64,000 nt of DNA from Mesobacillus jeotgali (GTDB taxonomy: Bacteria; Bacillota; Bacilli; Bacillales; Cytobacillaceae), in contig NZ_CP109811.1 of NCBI RefSeq assembly GCF_014856545.2, forward strand, positions 4,768,001 to 4,832,000, read 5' to 3'. Numbering within the stretch: position 1 is the stretch's first letter; each line of letters starts with the position of its first letter. Below the pieces are notes generated by a model. It did no database searches. It saw nothing but the letters and a program-made list of their open reading frames with translations, and was not told where the DNA came from. Made by a program: the position numbers and the translations under genes. Below, in pieces: positions 18,432-27,504 of this stretch.

Positions 18432-18964
18432 ACTAGCCCTCCTATTAATCTTTGTCTAGTTATCTGCATTCGTAGCATTAGAGCCTCACTCAACTTGTTT
18501 GATGGGGATGTGATAACTATTTCCGTACCTTGTCCCCGAATTCTTCTCTCCTGCTGAGCCACTTTTCCAGCAAAGGCTTCGTAAACTGTTTCCGCTCTTA
18601 CTTGTATATTCCTAGAATAAGAGAAATTTGGATACATCCCTGAATCCCAAATACAAAATACATCAAGTTCGGAATGGTATCCTGCTACGATAACGATCCT
18701 TCCACCTGATGAATCAAAAGAAGCTCTTTCTCCTCTCCCTTGCCCTGGTATTATTAACTGAATTTTATGTTCCCCCATCGTTCTTCCACCAGGAGGATGA
18801 GTAAGATTATAAAGGTATAATCTTATATATCTAGGTAATGGCATCTTACAATCTATTTCTAAAGGCTTTTGGTCGAGGTCTGTATAATCTATAACTTTTT
18901 CTCCTAAAGCATTAATGAATGCAGTATGGAGTTCTTTGTTTGTAAGCCTTTCTCTATCAGACAT
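18428..18964 (-). CDS. Unrecognised first gene of the defence-like operon
   Basis: A 178-residue protein behind AAAGGGGATT. I do not recognise it firmly. The segments YLYNLTHPPGGRTMGEHKIQL and RIVIVAGYHSELDVFCIWD, read in pieces, recall a module seen in restriction-type proteins near methyltransferases, so it may recognise DNA or its modification state. It is predicted mixed alpha/beta without membrane segments. It overlaps the PLD-helicase gene by 4 bp and is divergent from the methyltransferase gene across a 215-bp AT-rich promoter region. Confidence 0.72.
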   Translation of the reverse strand: MSDRERLTNKELHTAFINALGEKVIDYTDLDQKPLEIDCKMPLPRYIRLYLYNLTHPPGGRTMGEHKIQLIIPGQGRGERASFDSSGGRIVIVAGYHSELDVFCIWDSGMYPNFSYSRNIQVRAETVYEAFAGKVAQQERRIRGQGTEIVITSPSNKLSEALMLRMQITRQRLIGGLV

Positions 18965-19179
18965 TTTAATCCCCTTTTCAAGAATCTGGTTATATAAAAA
19001 TCGGCTAAATTATCTATATATAAATAATAAACTATCTGGTAGTTTAAAGGAAGTTGAGTGGTAGTATTAATTTACTACTTTCTATGGAAACTATTGTATT
19101 TTCTTTGAAAATTACCACTTGTAATTATTTTTTTATAAATATATAATTATAGGAGCTCTTTCAATGGAGGCCTAAAATT

Positions 19180-20191
19180 GTGGATACTAATTTAGAAAAT
19201 AATTTAGAAAACAGTACAAAAGTAAAAAAAAAGAAAAGCAGCAGTTAGAAAATTAGTTGAAGAAGATGTAGTATATAACAATATTGAGAATAAAACATTA
19301 GGCAAACCATACTACCAGACAAGTTTAGGTAAAGCGTATCATGGGGACTCATTAGAATTATTAAAAAAACTCCCTGATAGCTCCATTAACCTGGTTATGA
19401 CATCTCCACCTTTTGCATTAGTTAAGAAAAAAAAATATGGTAATGTTTCGTCAGAAGAGTACCTTGATTGGTTTAGACCATTTATTAAAGAGATATATCG
19501 TGTGCTGACTAAGGATGGAAGTTTTGTTCTAGATATAGGAGGTAGTTGGGTGAAGGGTTCACCGACTAAATCATTATATCAATTTGAACTAATGATAATG
19601 ATAGTGAAGGAATTTGGTTTTCACCTTGCTCAAGATTTTTATTGGTATAATCCTTCCAAACTACCTACGCCTGCAGAATGGGTCACCATTAGAAGAATCA
19701 GGGTAAAAGATGCTGTTAATACAGTATGGTGGTTTTCGAAAGCGGAATTCCCTAAAGCTAACAATAAAAATATATTAAAGCCTTATTCAAAATCAATGGA
19801 AGATCTATTAAAAAATGGTTATAAGCCTAACCTTAGACCTTCTGGACACAACATCTCAGATAAATTTCAAACAGACAATAAAGGAGCAATTCCTCCAAAT
19901 TTAATAGATTTAGCAAACACCGAAAGTAGTAGTACTTATCTAAACTTATGTAAAAATTACAATCTAGAGGCACATCCTGCTAGATTCCCAATAGCACTCC
20001 CTGAGCTATTTATTAAGTTTTTAACTCATGAAAATGATATAGTATTTGATCCTTTTGGTGGAAGTAATACTACAGGAGAAGCATGCGAAATTAATAACAG
20101 AAGATGGCTTATTTCTGAATTGAATGAAGACTACCTAAAAGGGTCTATGTTTAGGTTCAACAGTCCTTTTAGTACATTAAATAATTTATAA
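19180..20191 (+). CDS. Beta-class DNA methyltransferase, frameshifted in an A9 tract
   Basis: The catalytic motif TSPPF comes first and the SAM-binding motif DPFGGSNTTGEA near the C-terminus (residue 218 of the downstream frame), the beta order; SPPF favours N4-cytosine, but N6-adenine is possible. The open frame from ATG 19397 lacks the normal N-terminus. In the same frame, conserved-looking sequence extends upstream (KAYHGDSLELLKKLPDSSINLV) to an A9 run at 19224-19232. A GTG at 19180 with GGAGG opens the other frame (VDTNLENNLENSTK) and would join if the run had eight A. So the gene is off, slippery, or carries a sequencing error. It likely protects host DNA from the divergent operon. Confidence 0.8.
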
Positions 20192-20220
20192 TCCCACCTT
20201 AGCAGGTGGGATTATTTTAT
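20190..20220 (+). terminator. Methyltransferase terminator
   Basis: AATCCCACC and GGTGGGATT form a perfect 9-bp stem with loop TTAGCA, followed by a T-rich stretch. Confidence 0.85.
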
Positions 20221-20255
20221 TATAGTAAACTTTTTGCTTTAATATAGGAATTTAT

Positions 20256-20765
20256 TTATAGATGACCTTTTTCCTTAAGGGAAATAAATTTGTCTGAGCA
20301 CACAATTAGATGGTCTAAAACGTCAATACCAATAATCTTTCCTGCCTCTACTAACCGCTTAGTTACCTCAATATCTTCCCGACTTGGTGTTGGATCATTA
20401 CTAGGATGATTATGGGCAACTATTACAGATGCAGAATTTGAAAGAATAGCTGGTTTCAGTACTTCCCTTGGATGTACAATACTTGCATTTAAACTACCTA
20501 TGTGACAAATATTTATCGCAGTTGGTTGATTCTTCGTATCTAAACAAACAACTATAAAATACTCTCGATCTACTTCAACTAGGAATTGTTTTAATAATTT
20601 ATAAGCATCCTCTGGCGATCTAACATTTCGATCTGGATAAAGAAAACTATTCTCTTTTACTAGCTTTAGGCTAACGATATTCACTCTCTTAGCGGGTTGC
20701 TTTTGGAATTGATCCATTTCTAATAACCTTAATTGTTCATTTTGTGTCGGTAAATAATTTTTCAT
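20256..20765 (-). CDS. RadC-like JAB/MPN domain protein
   Basis: A 169-residue protein with the RadC metal-binding pattern: E/H residues followed by VIVAHNHPSNDPTPSREDIEVT. I start at ATG 20765 because GGAGGATG precedes it; a longer frame begins at 20780. RadC-like proteins are common next to recombinase genes of SCC elements, phages and islands; their biochemical role is not settled. It sits 34 bp downstream of the recombinase gene in the same direction. Confidence 0.88.
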   Translation of the reverse strand: MKNYLPTQNEQLRLLEMDQFQKQPAKRVNIVSLKLVKENSFLYPDRNVRSPEDAYKLLKQFLVEVDREYFIVVCLDTKNQPTAINICHIGSLNASIVHPREVLKPAILSNSASVIVAHNHPSNDPTPSREDIEVTKRLVEAGKIIGIDVLDHLIVCSDKFISLKEKGHL

Positions 20766-20799
20766 TTTAGCATCCTCCATGATATATTTCAGTGTTTGG

Positions 20800-22410
20800 C
20801 TATAACACTAACGTGAAATTAAAAGAGGACAGATCTTCATCTGAAGATCCGCCCTCTTTTTCACCTAATAATTGATTTTTTGTTTTTCTATCAAAGTGTA
20901 ATATTATTGATTGAACTTCTCTATTTATATTTAAAGTAATCTTATCAATCACTAGATTTAAGATAATTTTTTTCTTATCGTGATTAGCATTTCTAATAAT
21001 ATCGTTAAAATTATTCATTAAATTTTTTACCACATTAAAGTCAATTGGTTCTGAATTATTTAATCGAAGTTTTTCTTGAATGGACTCTTTAAGTTTTCTT
21101 TTGATTTCAACTTCTTCTGAAATAGTTCCAAGCCTATGTGACAAGTCCTCTTTAGAAATCATACCGTCCTCATATAACTCAAACCATTTACTCTTTTTAC
21201 TGTCATACCCATGAATGTCTTTTTCAATTTGCAACAGTTGCTCCTCTAAGGGCTTTATCGTGCTTTTTCTTTTGCCATTTAAATTATTAACAATATCTCT
21301 TAATATATTTTCATTCAACAAACTCTCTTGTATTTTATTAAAAACGAATTCTTCTACCTTATCTGCTTTTACACTATTTGACCTACATGCAGCAGTACCT
21401 TTATTTCTCCAGGCACCACATTGATAGTATCTGTGTATGACATAGGTCCCATCCTTATGCTTTTTCTTTACCCGTCCTGCAACCATTGAGGACCCACAGG
21501 CAGGGCACTTTAGTAAACCAGTTAAAGGGTAAGAGCCACTATATATTCTATTAGGCTTATTTGACCTTTGACTATATAATTTTTGAACTTTTTCCCATAA
21601 ATCCATAGTAATTATTGCATCATGCTCTCCATCAACAATTATAGGGTTATTATTTATCCCCTTTCTCCTCTTCTCACTCCAATTTTCTCTACGGTTATAT
21701 CTAATCTTCCCAATATATATAGGATTCATCAGTATTTCTTTTACTGCATTTATCGAGAACATGTTTCCCTTTTTTGATTTATACCCCAGCTTATTAATAT
21801 GATTTGTTAGACTCTTTAATCCCCTCCCTTCAGAGTATAATCTAAAGATATCCCTAACAATAAATGCCTCTCTATCCACCACCTCTAATTTTGTTTTATT
21901 ATCATCTTTTTCACTCTTTACACTGATATATCCCAATACCTGACCACCATTCCACTTGCCAGATCTTGCTCGTTGTTTCATTCCCATTTTTACGTTATCT
22001 ACTATGGTTTCTCTTTCAAACTCACCTATAGATGCTAATACATTCATCATTAACCTTCCTTGTGGAGTTGTTGTATCAAAGTGTTCTGAACAACTTTTAA
22101 AGTTAACATTGAATTTGTTTAATTCTTCAACTATCTTTAATAAATCTAAATGATTTCTTGCTAATCTGTTCGTTTTCCATACCCATACTTCATCAAACTT
22201 CTTTTCTTTTGCATCTTTAAGAAGTTGTTGAAGTTGCAGCCTTTTCTCAATAGATTTCCCGCTAATTCCACGATCAACGTAATAAGTCGTTACTTGCTTA
22301 CCATCTAACTCAATCCGTTTTCTTACACTATCGATTTGTGCATCAATAGAATACCCTTCTTCTGCCTGCTCAGCAGTAGATACTCTTGCATAGATGACTG
22401 CTCTAATCAT
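20800..22410 (-). CDS. Large serine recombinase (Ccr-type)
   Basis: A 536-residue recombinase. The catalytic serine is S11 in YARVSTAEQ, followed by the resolvase core (GRLMMNVLASIGEFERETI), a recombinase domain with GYKSKKGN and a zinc ribbon (CPACG ... CGAWRNKGTAAC), then a coiled-coil segment. Size and layout fit Ccr recombinases of SCC elements, which cut and join at the rlmH end. Start at ATG 22410; a 35-codon frame upstream overlaps it and may couple translation. The last codons form a terminator-like hairpin. It very likely moves this element. Confidence 0.92.
   Translation of the reverse strand: MIRAVIYARVSTAEQAEEGYSIDAQIDSVRKRIELDGKQVTTYYVDRGISGKSIEKRLQLQQLLKDAKEKKFDEVWVWKTNRLARNHLDLLKIVEELNKFNVNFKSCSEHFDTTTPQGRLMMNVLASIGEFERETIVDNVKMGMKQRARSGKWNGGQVLGYISVKSEKDDNKTKLEVVDREAFIVRDIFRLYSEGRGLKSLTNHINKLGYKSKKGNMFSINAVKEILMNPIYIGKIRYNRRENWSEKRRKGINNNPIIVDGEHDAIITMDLWEKVQKLYSQRSNKPNRIYSGSYPLTGLLKCPACGSSMVAGRVKKKHKDGTYVIHRYYQCGAWRNKGTAACRSNSVKADKVEEFVFNKIQESLLNENILRDIVNNLNGKRKSTIKPLEEQLLQIEKDIHGYDSKKSKWFELYEDGMISKEDLSHRLGTISEEVEIKRKLKESIQEKLRLNNSEPIDFNVVKNLMNNFNDIIRNANHDKKKIILNLVIDKITLNINREVQSIILHFDRKTKNQLLGEKEGGSSDEDLSSFNFTLVL
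20825..20863 (-). terminator. Terminator-like hairpin inside the recombinase 3' end
   Basis: AAAGAGG.GATCTT and AAGATC.CCTCTTT form an interrupted stem with T residues on both sides. It lies within the last 21 codons of the recombinase, so it overlaps coding sequence. Confidence 0.5.
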
Positions 22411-22510
22411 TTTCGTCACCAACCTTTAATGATAGTACATCCAATAGCACCTCGCTTATTAAAGAAATTAGTATTCCGTATGTCTTATGCTGTTCTATAT
22501 GATTTTCCAC
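22403..22510 (-). CDS. Possible 35-residue leader-type protein upstream of the recombinase
   Basis: GTG at 22510 follows an excellent GAGGAGG site. The frame encodes VENHIEQHKTYG ... KVGDEND and its TAG overlaps the recombinase start (ATGATTAG). This arrangement suggests that it is translated and drives recombinase translation. No domain is recognisable. Confidence 0.55.
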   Translation of the reverse strand: MENHIEQHKTYGILISLISEVLLDVLSLKVGDEND

Positions 22511-22670
22511 CTGGTTTCCTCCTCGGTGAGCACAGAAATATCTTATTTCAATCCCGCTCTAATTTATAATATATAAATAAATATTTCTTAAAAACTAACT
22601 CTCTATCAATGAATACTAAACGCATAAAATTAATAGGATTTATAGATTTATTTACTGAATTAACCCCTTT

Positions 22671-24242
22671 TTAGGTGCCATTTTCATCTAGCTTTAAACC
22701 AATATATCCATTTAAATTTTCTCCATTTAAGCGAAATCTACTATGAATAATACCCTTTATTTGCTTCAAGCTCTTGTGAAAGGCTTTTTCATCAACAGGG
22801 ATTATCCCCTTTTCATAACAGTATTCTCTGTATGCTTCCTCTAAATAAACTGTGTGTATTTTATACCTTGGGTCTTTTATACATTGCTCGTCAATAAACG
22901 TCTGTACACTGTTGTTTTCTCGTAAATAATCATTATATATATCTTCAACTTCATCACAGCTAGTAAAAACGTAATTGTTTTCAATTAATCTTTTTAGCCC
23001 ATCTAAAGCCCACTTTACAATATACGACTTTTCATCAATTAGCTTATTTACTAAATTTATGTCTTGTCTTCTTTTCTCAGTTGGAAAGTTGAATGGTACT
23101 ATAATTAATCTGTCTGAAAATGCTCTTGTTTTGTCTAAACCCACTATTCTAGGTAACTCATTTCCAGCAAATAAGAGAGCAGCTTTATTTGTAAAACTAA
23201 AAGGGCTTATATTTTTTTCTTCAGCGAGTATAGTGTCATTACCAGACACCGCCTTAATAATATCAGTCCTTTTAAGATTAATTTCTCCTGTTTCACCACA
23301 ACAATTCAGCTTTTTTTTGTATAATTTTCCTAACCTAAATTTCTCACTCATATCATGTAGGCTTAGATTAGTACAGAACTCTTTTCCTACTATTTCCTCA
23401 AGTAGATTTATTACTACTGATTTTCCACTATCTTTTGGACCTACAAAATAGAGGATTATTTTTAAATCCCTAATATCAGAGAGGACATATCCGAAAATTT
23501 CCTGAAGTCTATTGTACAGATACGGATTTCCTCCAGTTATACTTCCCATAAATTTTTCAAAAGTTTTCCCTCTTGTAGTAAATCTATCTGGATATTCTGC
23601 ATTTACAAAGTTTGTAAAGCAATAGTCTAATGATTTTTCATATATAATTCCATCTCTTGCATCAACAACACAGTTTAAGAAATTTATAAAAGTCTTATTA
23701 CTGTTCAGGATCTCTTCTTCTATCACTAACTCCTCAAAGGAATGAAACCAATTTACTATTTCCCTAATTCTTCTACTAGTTATTGAAGGCTTATATTTTA
23801 AAGGTGTAATTTTCCTTATGATTGTTTCTGCTAATTGAGGCGTAACACCCTGATAATAACCAAGCTTCCTTTCCCCATAATATAAATTACCTTCCATAAG
23901 CAAGAAGTTATTTTCGTCTGACAAAAGTCGAGCAATCTTAAAATCTGAAATACTATCAGTCTTGTTCTTATTCAATTTATTATCAATATCTTGGAGAATT
24001 TCACTATTAATTAATTCATCTTTATCGGCATTTTTAAATTCAGCCTGTGTTTCTTCTTGTTTATATATTCTAATATAGCTTTTATTTTCAGTTTCTCGAT
24101 GGATTCCTATAAGGTTTCCTCTAAGTCCATCTATGTTTTCCCCTAAAGAAATTCCTTTTTCATGATTTATATAATCAGCCAGTCCACCTTGTATTGTATT
24201 ATCTAATAATGGAATATTACTGAATCTAGATTTCTTGCCCAA
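22671..24242 (-). CDS. P4/D5-type primase-helicase (Cch-like)
   Basis: A 523-residue SF3-type helicase with Walker A GPKDSGKS at 268-275, a Walker B/C region around CGETGEINLKRTDIIKAVSGND and FAGNELPRI. It resembles the C-terminal half of phage P4 and SCC Cch proteins, which replicate the excised element. Start is TTG behind AAAGGAGG. It lies upstream of the recombinase, the order found in SCC elements, and 22 bp downstream of the next gene. Confidence 0.88.
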   Translation of the reverse strand: MGKKSRFSNIPLLDNTIQGGLADYINHEKGISLGENIDGLRGNLIGIHRETENKSYIRIYKQEETQAEFKNADKDELINSEILQDIDNKLNKNKTDSISDFKIARLLSDENNFLLMEGNLYYGERKLGYYQGVTPQLAETIIRKITPLKYKPSITSRRIREIVNWFHSFEELVIEEEILNSNKTFINFLNCVVDARDGIIYEKSLDYCFTNFVNAEYPDRFTTRGKTFEKFMGSITGGNPYLYNRLQEIFGYVLSDIRDLKIILYFVGPKDSGKSVVINLLEEIVGKEFCTNLSLHDMSEKFRLGKLYKKKLNCCGETGEINLKRTDIIKAVSGNDTILAEEKNISPFSFTNKAALLFAGNELPRIVGLDKTRAFSDRLIIVPFNFPTEKRRQDINLVNKLIDEKSYIVKWALDGLKRLIENNYVFTSCDEVEDIYNDYLRENNSVQTFIDEQCIKDPRYKIHTVYLEEAYREYCYEKGIIPVDEKAFHKSLKQIKGIIHSRFRLNGENLNGYIGLKLDENGT

Positions 24243-24264
24243 TTTCCGCTACCTCCTTTCAGTA

Positions 24265-24795
24265 TTAATTGGTGCTCATATACGGGGAAATAATTTCCCG
24301 AGTAATACCTCTTAGTAGGCGTTTAACTGGTTCATTATTTGCTGTGATAACTTCTCTTATAATTTCGGTTCTTTCACTATCAAAACTACAAAATGTCATA
24401 CAGGACATTTGCATATCTTCCCAATAGATCAGGATTGAATCATCCATTGTCATTTCAGTCTTAGATGAAATTTTTATAAAATCCTCACTGCTATTATTAA
24501 TTCGGTAAAACACCTTGTACTTATTATTCTTCCTACAATCAACTGCAATCACTATTTCTTCATTAAAGCTAAAATCCTCAATATTAGAGTATTTAATTTT
24601 GTTATTATCAAAAAAGCCAATAATTGAGACACCTTTCTTTTCTTTTTTCAATATTAGAGCTGAAAATGGATTAATTTGAGCTTGGGTAATACCAACTAAA
24701 CTTGAACCCTTCTCATTAATTTTTAATGCGAAGTATTTATCAGGTGTTGTTTGGCATTCATTTAATAATTCATGTACCTTCTTTAAGTTCTCCAA
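24265..24795 (-). CDS. Unrecognised protein in the SCC-like replication cluster
   Basis: A 176-residue soluble protein starting at TTG behind AAAGGAGAG. I see no known motif; the sequence is mixed alpha/beta (ILKKEKKGVSIIGFFDNN, VIAVDCRKNNKYKVFYRI). Its place just before the Cch-like helicase, in the same direction, suggests a part in element replication, as an unnamed primase-like or accessory protein. This is inference from context. Confidence 0.7.
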   Translation of the reverse strand: MENLKKVHELLNECQTTPDKYFALKINEKGSSLVGITQAQINPFSALILKKEKKGVSIIGFFDNNKIKYSNIEDFSFNEEIVIAVDCRKNNKYKVFYRINNSSEDFIKISSKTEMTMDDSILIYWEDMQMSCMTFCSFDSERTEIIREVITANNEPVKRLLRGITREIISPYMSTN

Positions 24796-24880
24796 ATTTG
24801 ATCTCTCCTTTTAATTTTTTTGAGGTTTACCACAACTAGATTATATAAAGGGATTCCTACCATTGAATACATAGAGGATA

Positions 24881-24909
24881 ATGCAAATTTTTTTAAAACA
24901 AATTTGCAT
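24881..24909. repeat. Perfect 10-bp inverted repeat in a divergent promoter region
   Basis: ATGCAAATTT (24881-24890) and AAATTTGCAT (24900-24909) surround a 9-base AT spacer, between the replication operon and the excisionase-like gene. It may be an operator for the HTH protein. Confidence 0.5.
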
Positions 24910-25025
24910 CATCAACTATATTCACCTTTTTAAATATATTGTGTTACTCTGAGAGGTTAATGAAGAGCAATAGTAATCAAATATAATGAACATAAATATA
25001 AAAAGAAGCATAGGAGGTTCTATGT

Positions 25026-25226
25026 ATGTATGATATCGAAAATGAAATTCTAACTGTTGAGGATTTAATGGAAATACTTTATGTGGGAAGAAACTATGCC
25101 TATAAGCTTTTAAATTCTGGTTCTATTAAGGGATTCAAAATTGGCAGGACATGGAGGATACCGAAGTCATCAATAGAAGAGTTTATAATTAATAGCTGTA
25201 AATCACTGAATAAGCAATATAAATAA
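25026..25226 (+). CDS. Excisionase-family helix-turn-helix protein
   Basis: A 66-residue protein with a MerR/Xis-type winged helix: ILTVEDLMEILYVGRNYAYKL followed by GFKIGRTWRIPKSSIEEFI, covering nearly the whole chain. AGGAGG precedes the start. Such proteins act as excisionases or small regulators. It is divergent from the replication/recombinase cluster and could control direction of recombination or transcription of the element. Confidence 0.88.
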   Translation: MYDIENEILTVEDLMEILYVGRNYAYKLLNSGSIKGFKIGRTWRIPKSSIEEFIINSCKSLNKQYK

Positions 25227-25230
25227 CTAC

Positions 25231-25360
25231 TGTTCTGGCTGTTCTGGGTGTTCTATCTATTCTTCTTTCTTTAGTAAAAAGAAAATAATAAAATAAAACA
25301 GGTAGCATGTTCCATTTTATATCTTAAAGATATTGTGAATTAGGGTGAACAGCTAGAACA
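25231..25360. repeat. Inverted 14-bp repeats between the HTH gene and the 451-residue gene
   Basis: TGTTCTGGCTGTTC (25231-25244) is matched at 13 of 14 positions by the reverse complement of 25347-25360. A further TGTTC follows the first copy at 25249. The repeats bracket an AT-rich 100-bp stretch and could be an operator or part of a replication origin. Confidence 0.6.
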
Positions 25361-25404
25361 GACCGAACCAAATAAAAATATAGAAAGAACCTAAAGGTGA
25401 GTAG

Positions 25405-26760
25405 ATGAAAAACTTTAATGATCAATTACAAGAAATAATTGATAGATTGAATCCAGCCTTTCAGCATTTACAAGAAAACGAAAAAACCTGTACTTCAGAC
25501 CTTATATCCAACTTACTAGGAATAAACTGTAAAAGGACAAACAGTGTTCAAGATATAATTAACAGTATCTATTTTGAAGGTGTAACTTTCGACTTTTTTA
25601 ATTTAATACTCTCAAAGTTGAGTATTTCTCCCATCCTAGAAAAAGAAACTTCAATTGGATATACACCATACCGTTTTTTTAATAACAAATCGGAAATTAA
25701 CTATGTTCCGATTAATCCATCTAAACGAAAAATGGCTAAATTTCGTAAGTATCTAATTGAAGATTTAAGGATGTTATTACTAAAAGATGCTGTTTTAAAT
25801 TTGGTTGCAAATTATTCTAAAAAAATTTATGGTGATCATGAAGAAAGGTTGTTTCTTGATTATGCAAATTTTCAAGAGAGAGTTCTTAAACTCGCATATA
25901 GGCTAGATTTTGATGAAAACAAGCTTAGAGGCATAAAAACAACAATTAAGCAGTATAGTGAATTTATTCATTTCAAAGCACCTAAAGTCTCATTTCCTTT
26001 GATGGCTTACGCTTTGTGTAAATCATATGATGATTTGCCTATCCATAACAAAAGAAGCAAGTTCTACTTAGTTAGAGGAAAAAACATGGCATTAAAAACT
26101 CCAGGAAGAAATATTTACGAAGCGGAAACTGTATTAGATGGTGCTCAAAAAACCTTTAAGGGATTCAGTAAATACTTAAATGATTATTGCAGCAGTTACT
26201 ATCCAACAAATGAATCATTATCTATATTTTTATTTAACGAAGTTACAAAGTTACTTGATTTACACATGTTGTTTGTGGACTTTCATACGAGAGCAATTGG
26301 TCAAAAATATGATGATTCTAAGGAAGCAAAACTTCAGTTAGATGGACATTTTGAATCATTTTCAAAGTTAAGCTTAATTAAACCCCTTGGATTAAAGTGT
26401 TATCTTATTAATACTCTTATTGAAAAAAATATTTATTCAGATACTACTTTATGGTTAGCCTTGAATAACCTATGCACTATTATGACTATTTATATTTGTT
26501 GTGTTATTGAGGAGAATAAACTTGTAGAGGAACACGATGCTATTAGCATGGATCACTACTTATATAAACACTTACATGAAGAAGAGCCGTATGACATTGA
26601 TTGGATCATAAATACATTGAGTATTTATGATATAGACAGTCCTGAATTAAAGGCAGCATATTTTTATGCTTATAAGAATTTATATAAGACAACCTTCCAA
26701 AATAAAAAAATAAATATACTTATGAAAATTATTAAATCATTTAGTGTGTTCCTTATATGA
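25405..26760 (+). CDS. Unrecognised 451-residue protein of the element
   Basis: I do not recognise this protein. It is soluble, mostly helical and AT-rich in codon use like its neighbours; basic patches (INPSKRKMAKFRKYLIEDLRM in part, near residue 100-120) could bind nucleic acid. It follows AAAGGTGAG and lies downstream of inverted repeats TGTTCTNGCTGTTC. A hairpin ending near 26896 probably terminates it. It may be a replication or regulatory protein of the element, or cargo. Confidence 0.7.
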   Translation: MKNFNDQLQEIIDRLNPAFQHLQENEKTCTSDLISNLLGINCKRTNSVQDIINSIYFEGVTFDFFNLILSKLSISPILEKETSIGYTPYRFFNNKSEINYVPINPSKRKMAKFRKYLIEDLRMLLLKDAVLNLVANYSKKIYGDHEERLFLDYANFQERVLKLAYRLDFDENKLRGIKTTIKQYSEFIHFKAPKVSFPLMAYALCKSYDDLPIHNKRSKFYLVRGKNMALKTPGRNIYEAETVLDGAQKTFKGFSKYLNDYCSSYYPTNESLSIFLFNEVTKLLDLHMLFVDFHTRAIGQKYDDSKEAKLQLDGHFESFSKLSLIKPLGLKCYLINTLIEKNIYSDTTLWLALNNLCTIMTIYICCVIEENKLVEEHDAISMDHYLYKHLHEEEPYDIDWIINTLSIYDIDSPELKAAYFYAYKNLYKTTFQNKKINILMKIIKSFSVFLI

Positions 26761-26858
26761 TCCTAGACTCACTAGTGGACTGTCTATCAGCATAGACATC
26801 AAGATAATAATATATATATGACAATCACGTCTTTACCTTTATAGAATAAATATAAAAA

Positions 26859-26896
26859 TTGGTCAACTTCATTAGAGTTGACCAATTGTATTTTGC
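26859..26896 (+). terminator. Terminator after the 451-residue gene
   Basis: TTGGTCAACT and AGTTGACCAA form a perfect 10-bp stem, followed by a moderately T-rich tail. Confidence 0.6.
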
Positions 26897-27036
26897 AATT
26901 AAAAATGGTGTTTTTGGCAGTATGTTTTTTGAATGTAAAAAAGGTTACTGTGTTCACAAATGAAACCCTTTGATATAATGCGGATAGAATGAAAAATACG
27001 AATTACATTAATAATTTTTTTGAGGAGGGAATTTTG

Positions 27037-27243
27037 ATGATACATACGAAAACGCCTGCAGGAACTTACGATGAGAATGATTATTGGACTGTTTCATACA
27101 TTGACACTCGATCAGACAATCCTGATGATTACAAAGAAGTAGTTCGTGAGTATGGTGATTGTGATAATGCTTACGAAGATTATTGCTATTATAAAAATAA
27201 ATGGTGGGCAAAAGACTGCAGATATGAGCACCATAGAAGATAA
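27037..27243 (+). CDS. Small unrecognised protein
   Basis: A 68-residue acidic protein rich in tyrosine and tryptophan (DENDYWTVSYIDTR, CYYKNKWWAKDCRY). I chose ATG 27037 because GAGGAGGG precedes it at the right distance; the open frame extends to 26989 without a good site. No domain known. A small hairpin with a T7 run at 27321-27347 lies downstream. Confidence 0.65.
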   Translation: MIHTKTPAGTYDENDYWTVSYIDTRSDNPDDYKEVVREYGDCDNAYEDYCYYKNKWWAKDCRYEHHRR

Positions 27244-27320
27244 ACCGAACTATAAAGAAAATTTCCGATAAGATTGGAGTATAAATTCCAGTTTATCGGT
27301 GAGCTTGATTTGAAAGTACA

Positions 27321-27347
27321 TAAAGACATTTCGGTGTCTTTTTTTAT
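27321..27347 (+). terminator. Intrinsic terminator
   Basis: AAAGACA and TGTCTTT pair around TTTCGG and run into seven T residues. Confidence 0.75.
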
Positions 27348-27504
27348 TTCATCGCCTATTTTTCCACTCAGACCTTATTATTATGTCTTCCACTAACCGC
27401 TCCCTTATCTACAATAAGAATTATCTTTATGGTTTTGAAAGGAATTTATAGCTCATTGTAGAATTTTATAATTTAAAATTTAAAATAGATTGGAGCATCT
27501 CATT

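Noticed and set aside
24278..24296. Noc-binding-site-like ATTTCCCGAGTAAT
   Set aside because: Two mismatches to the 14-bp palindrome, inside a gene of a mobile element; such a match can occur by chance.
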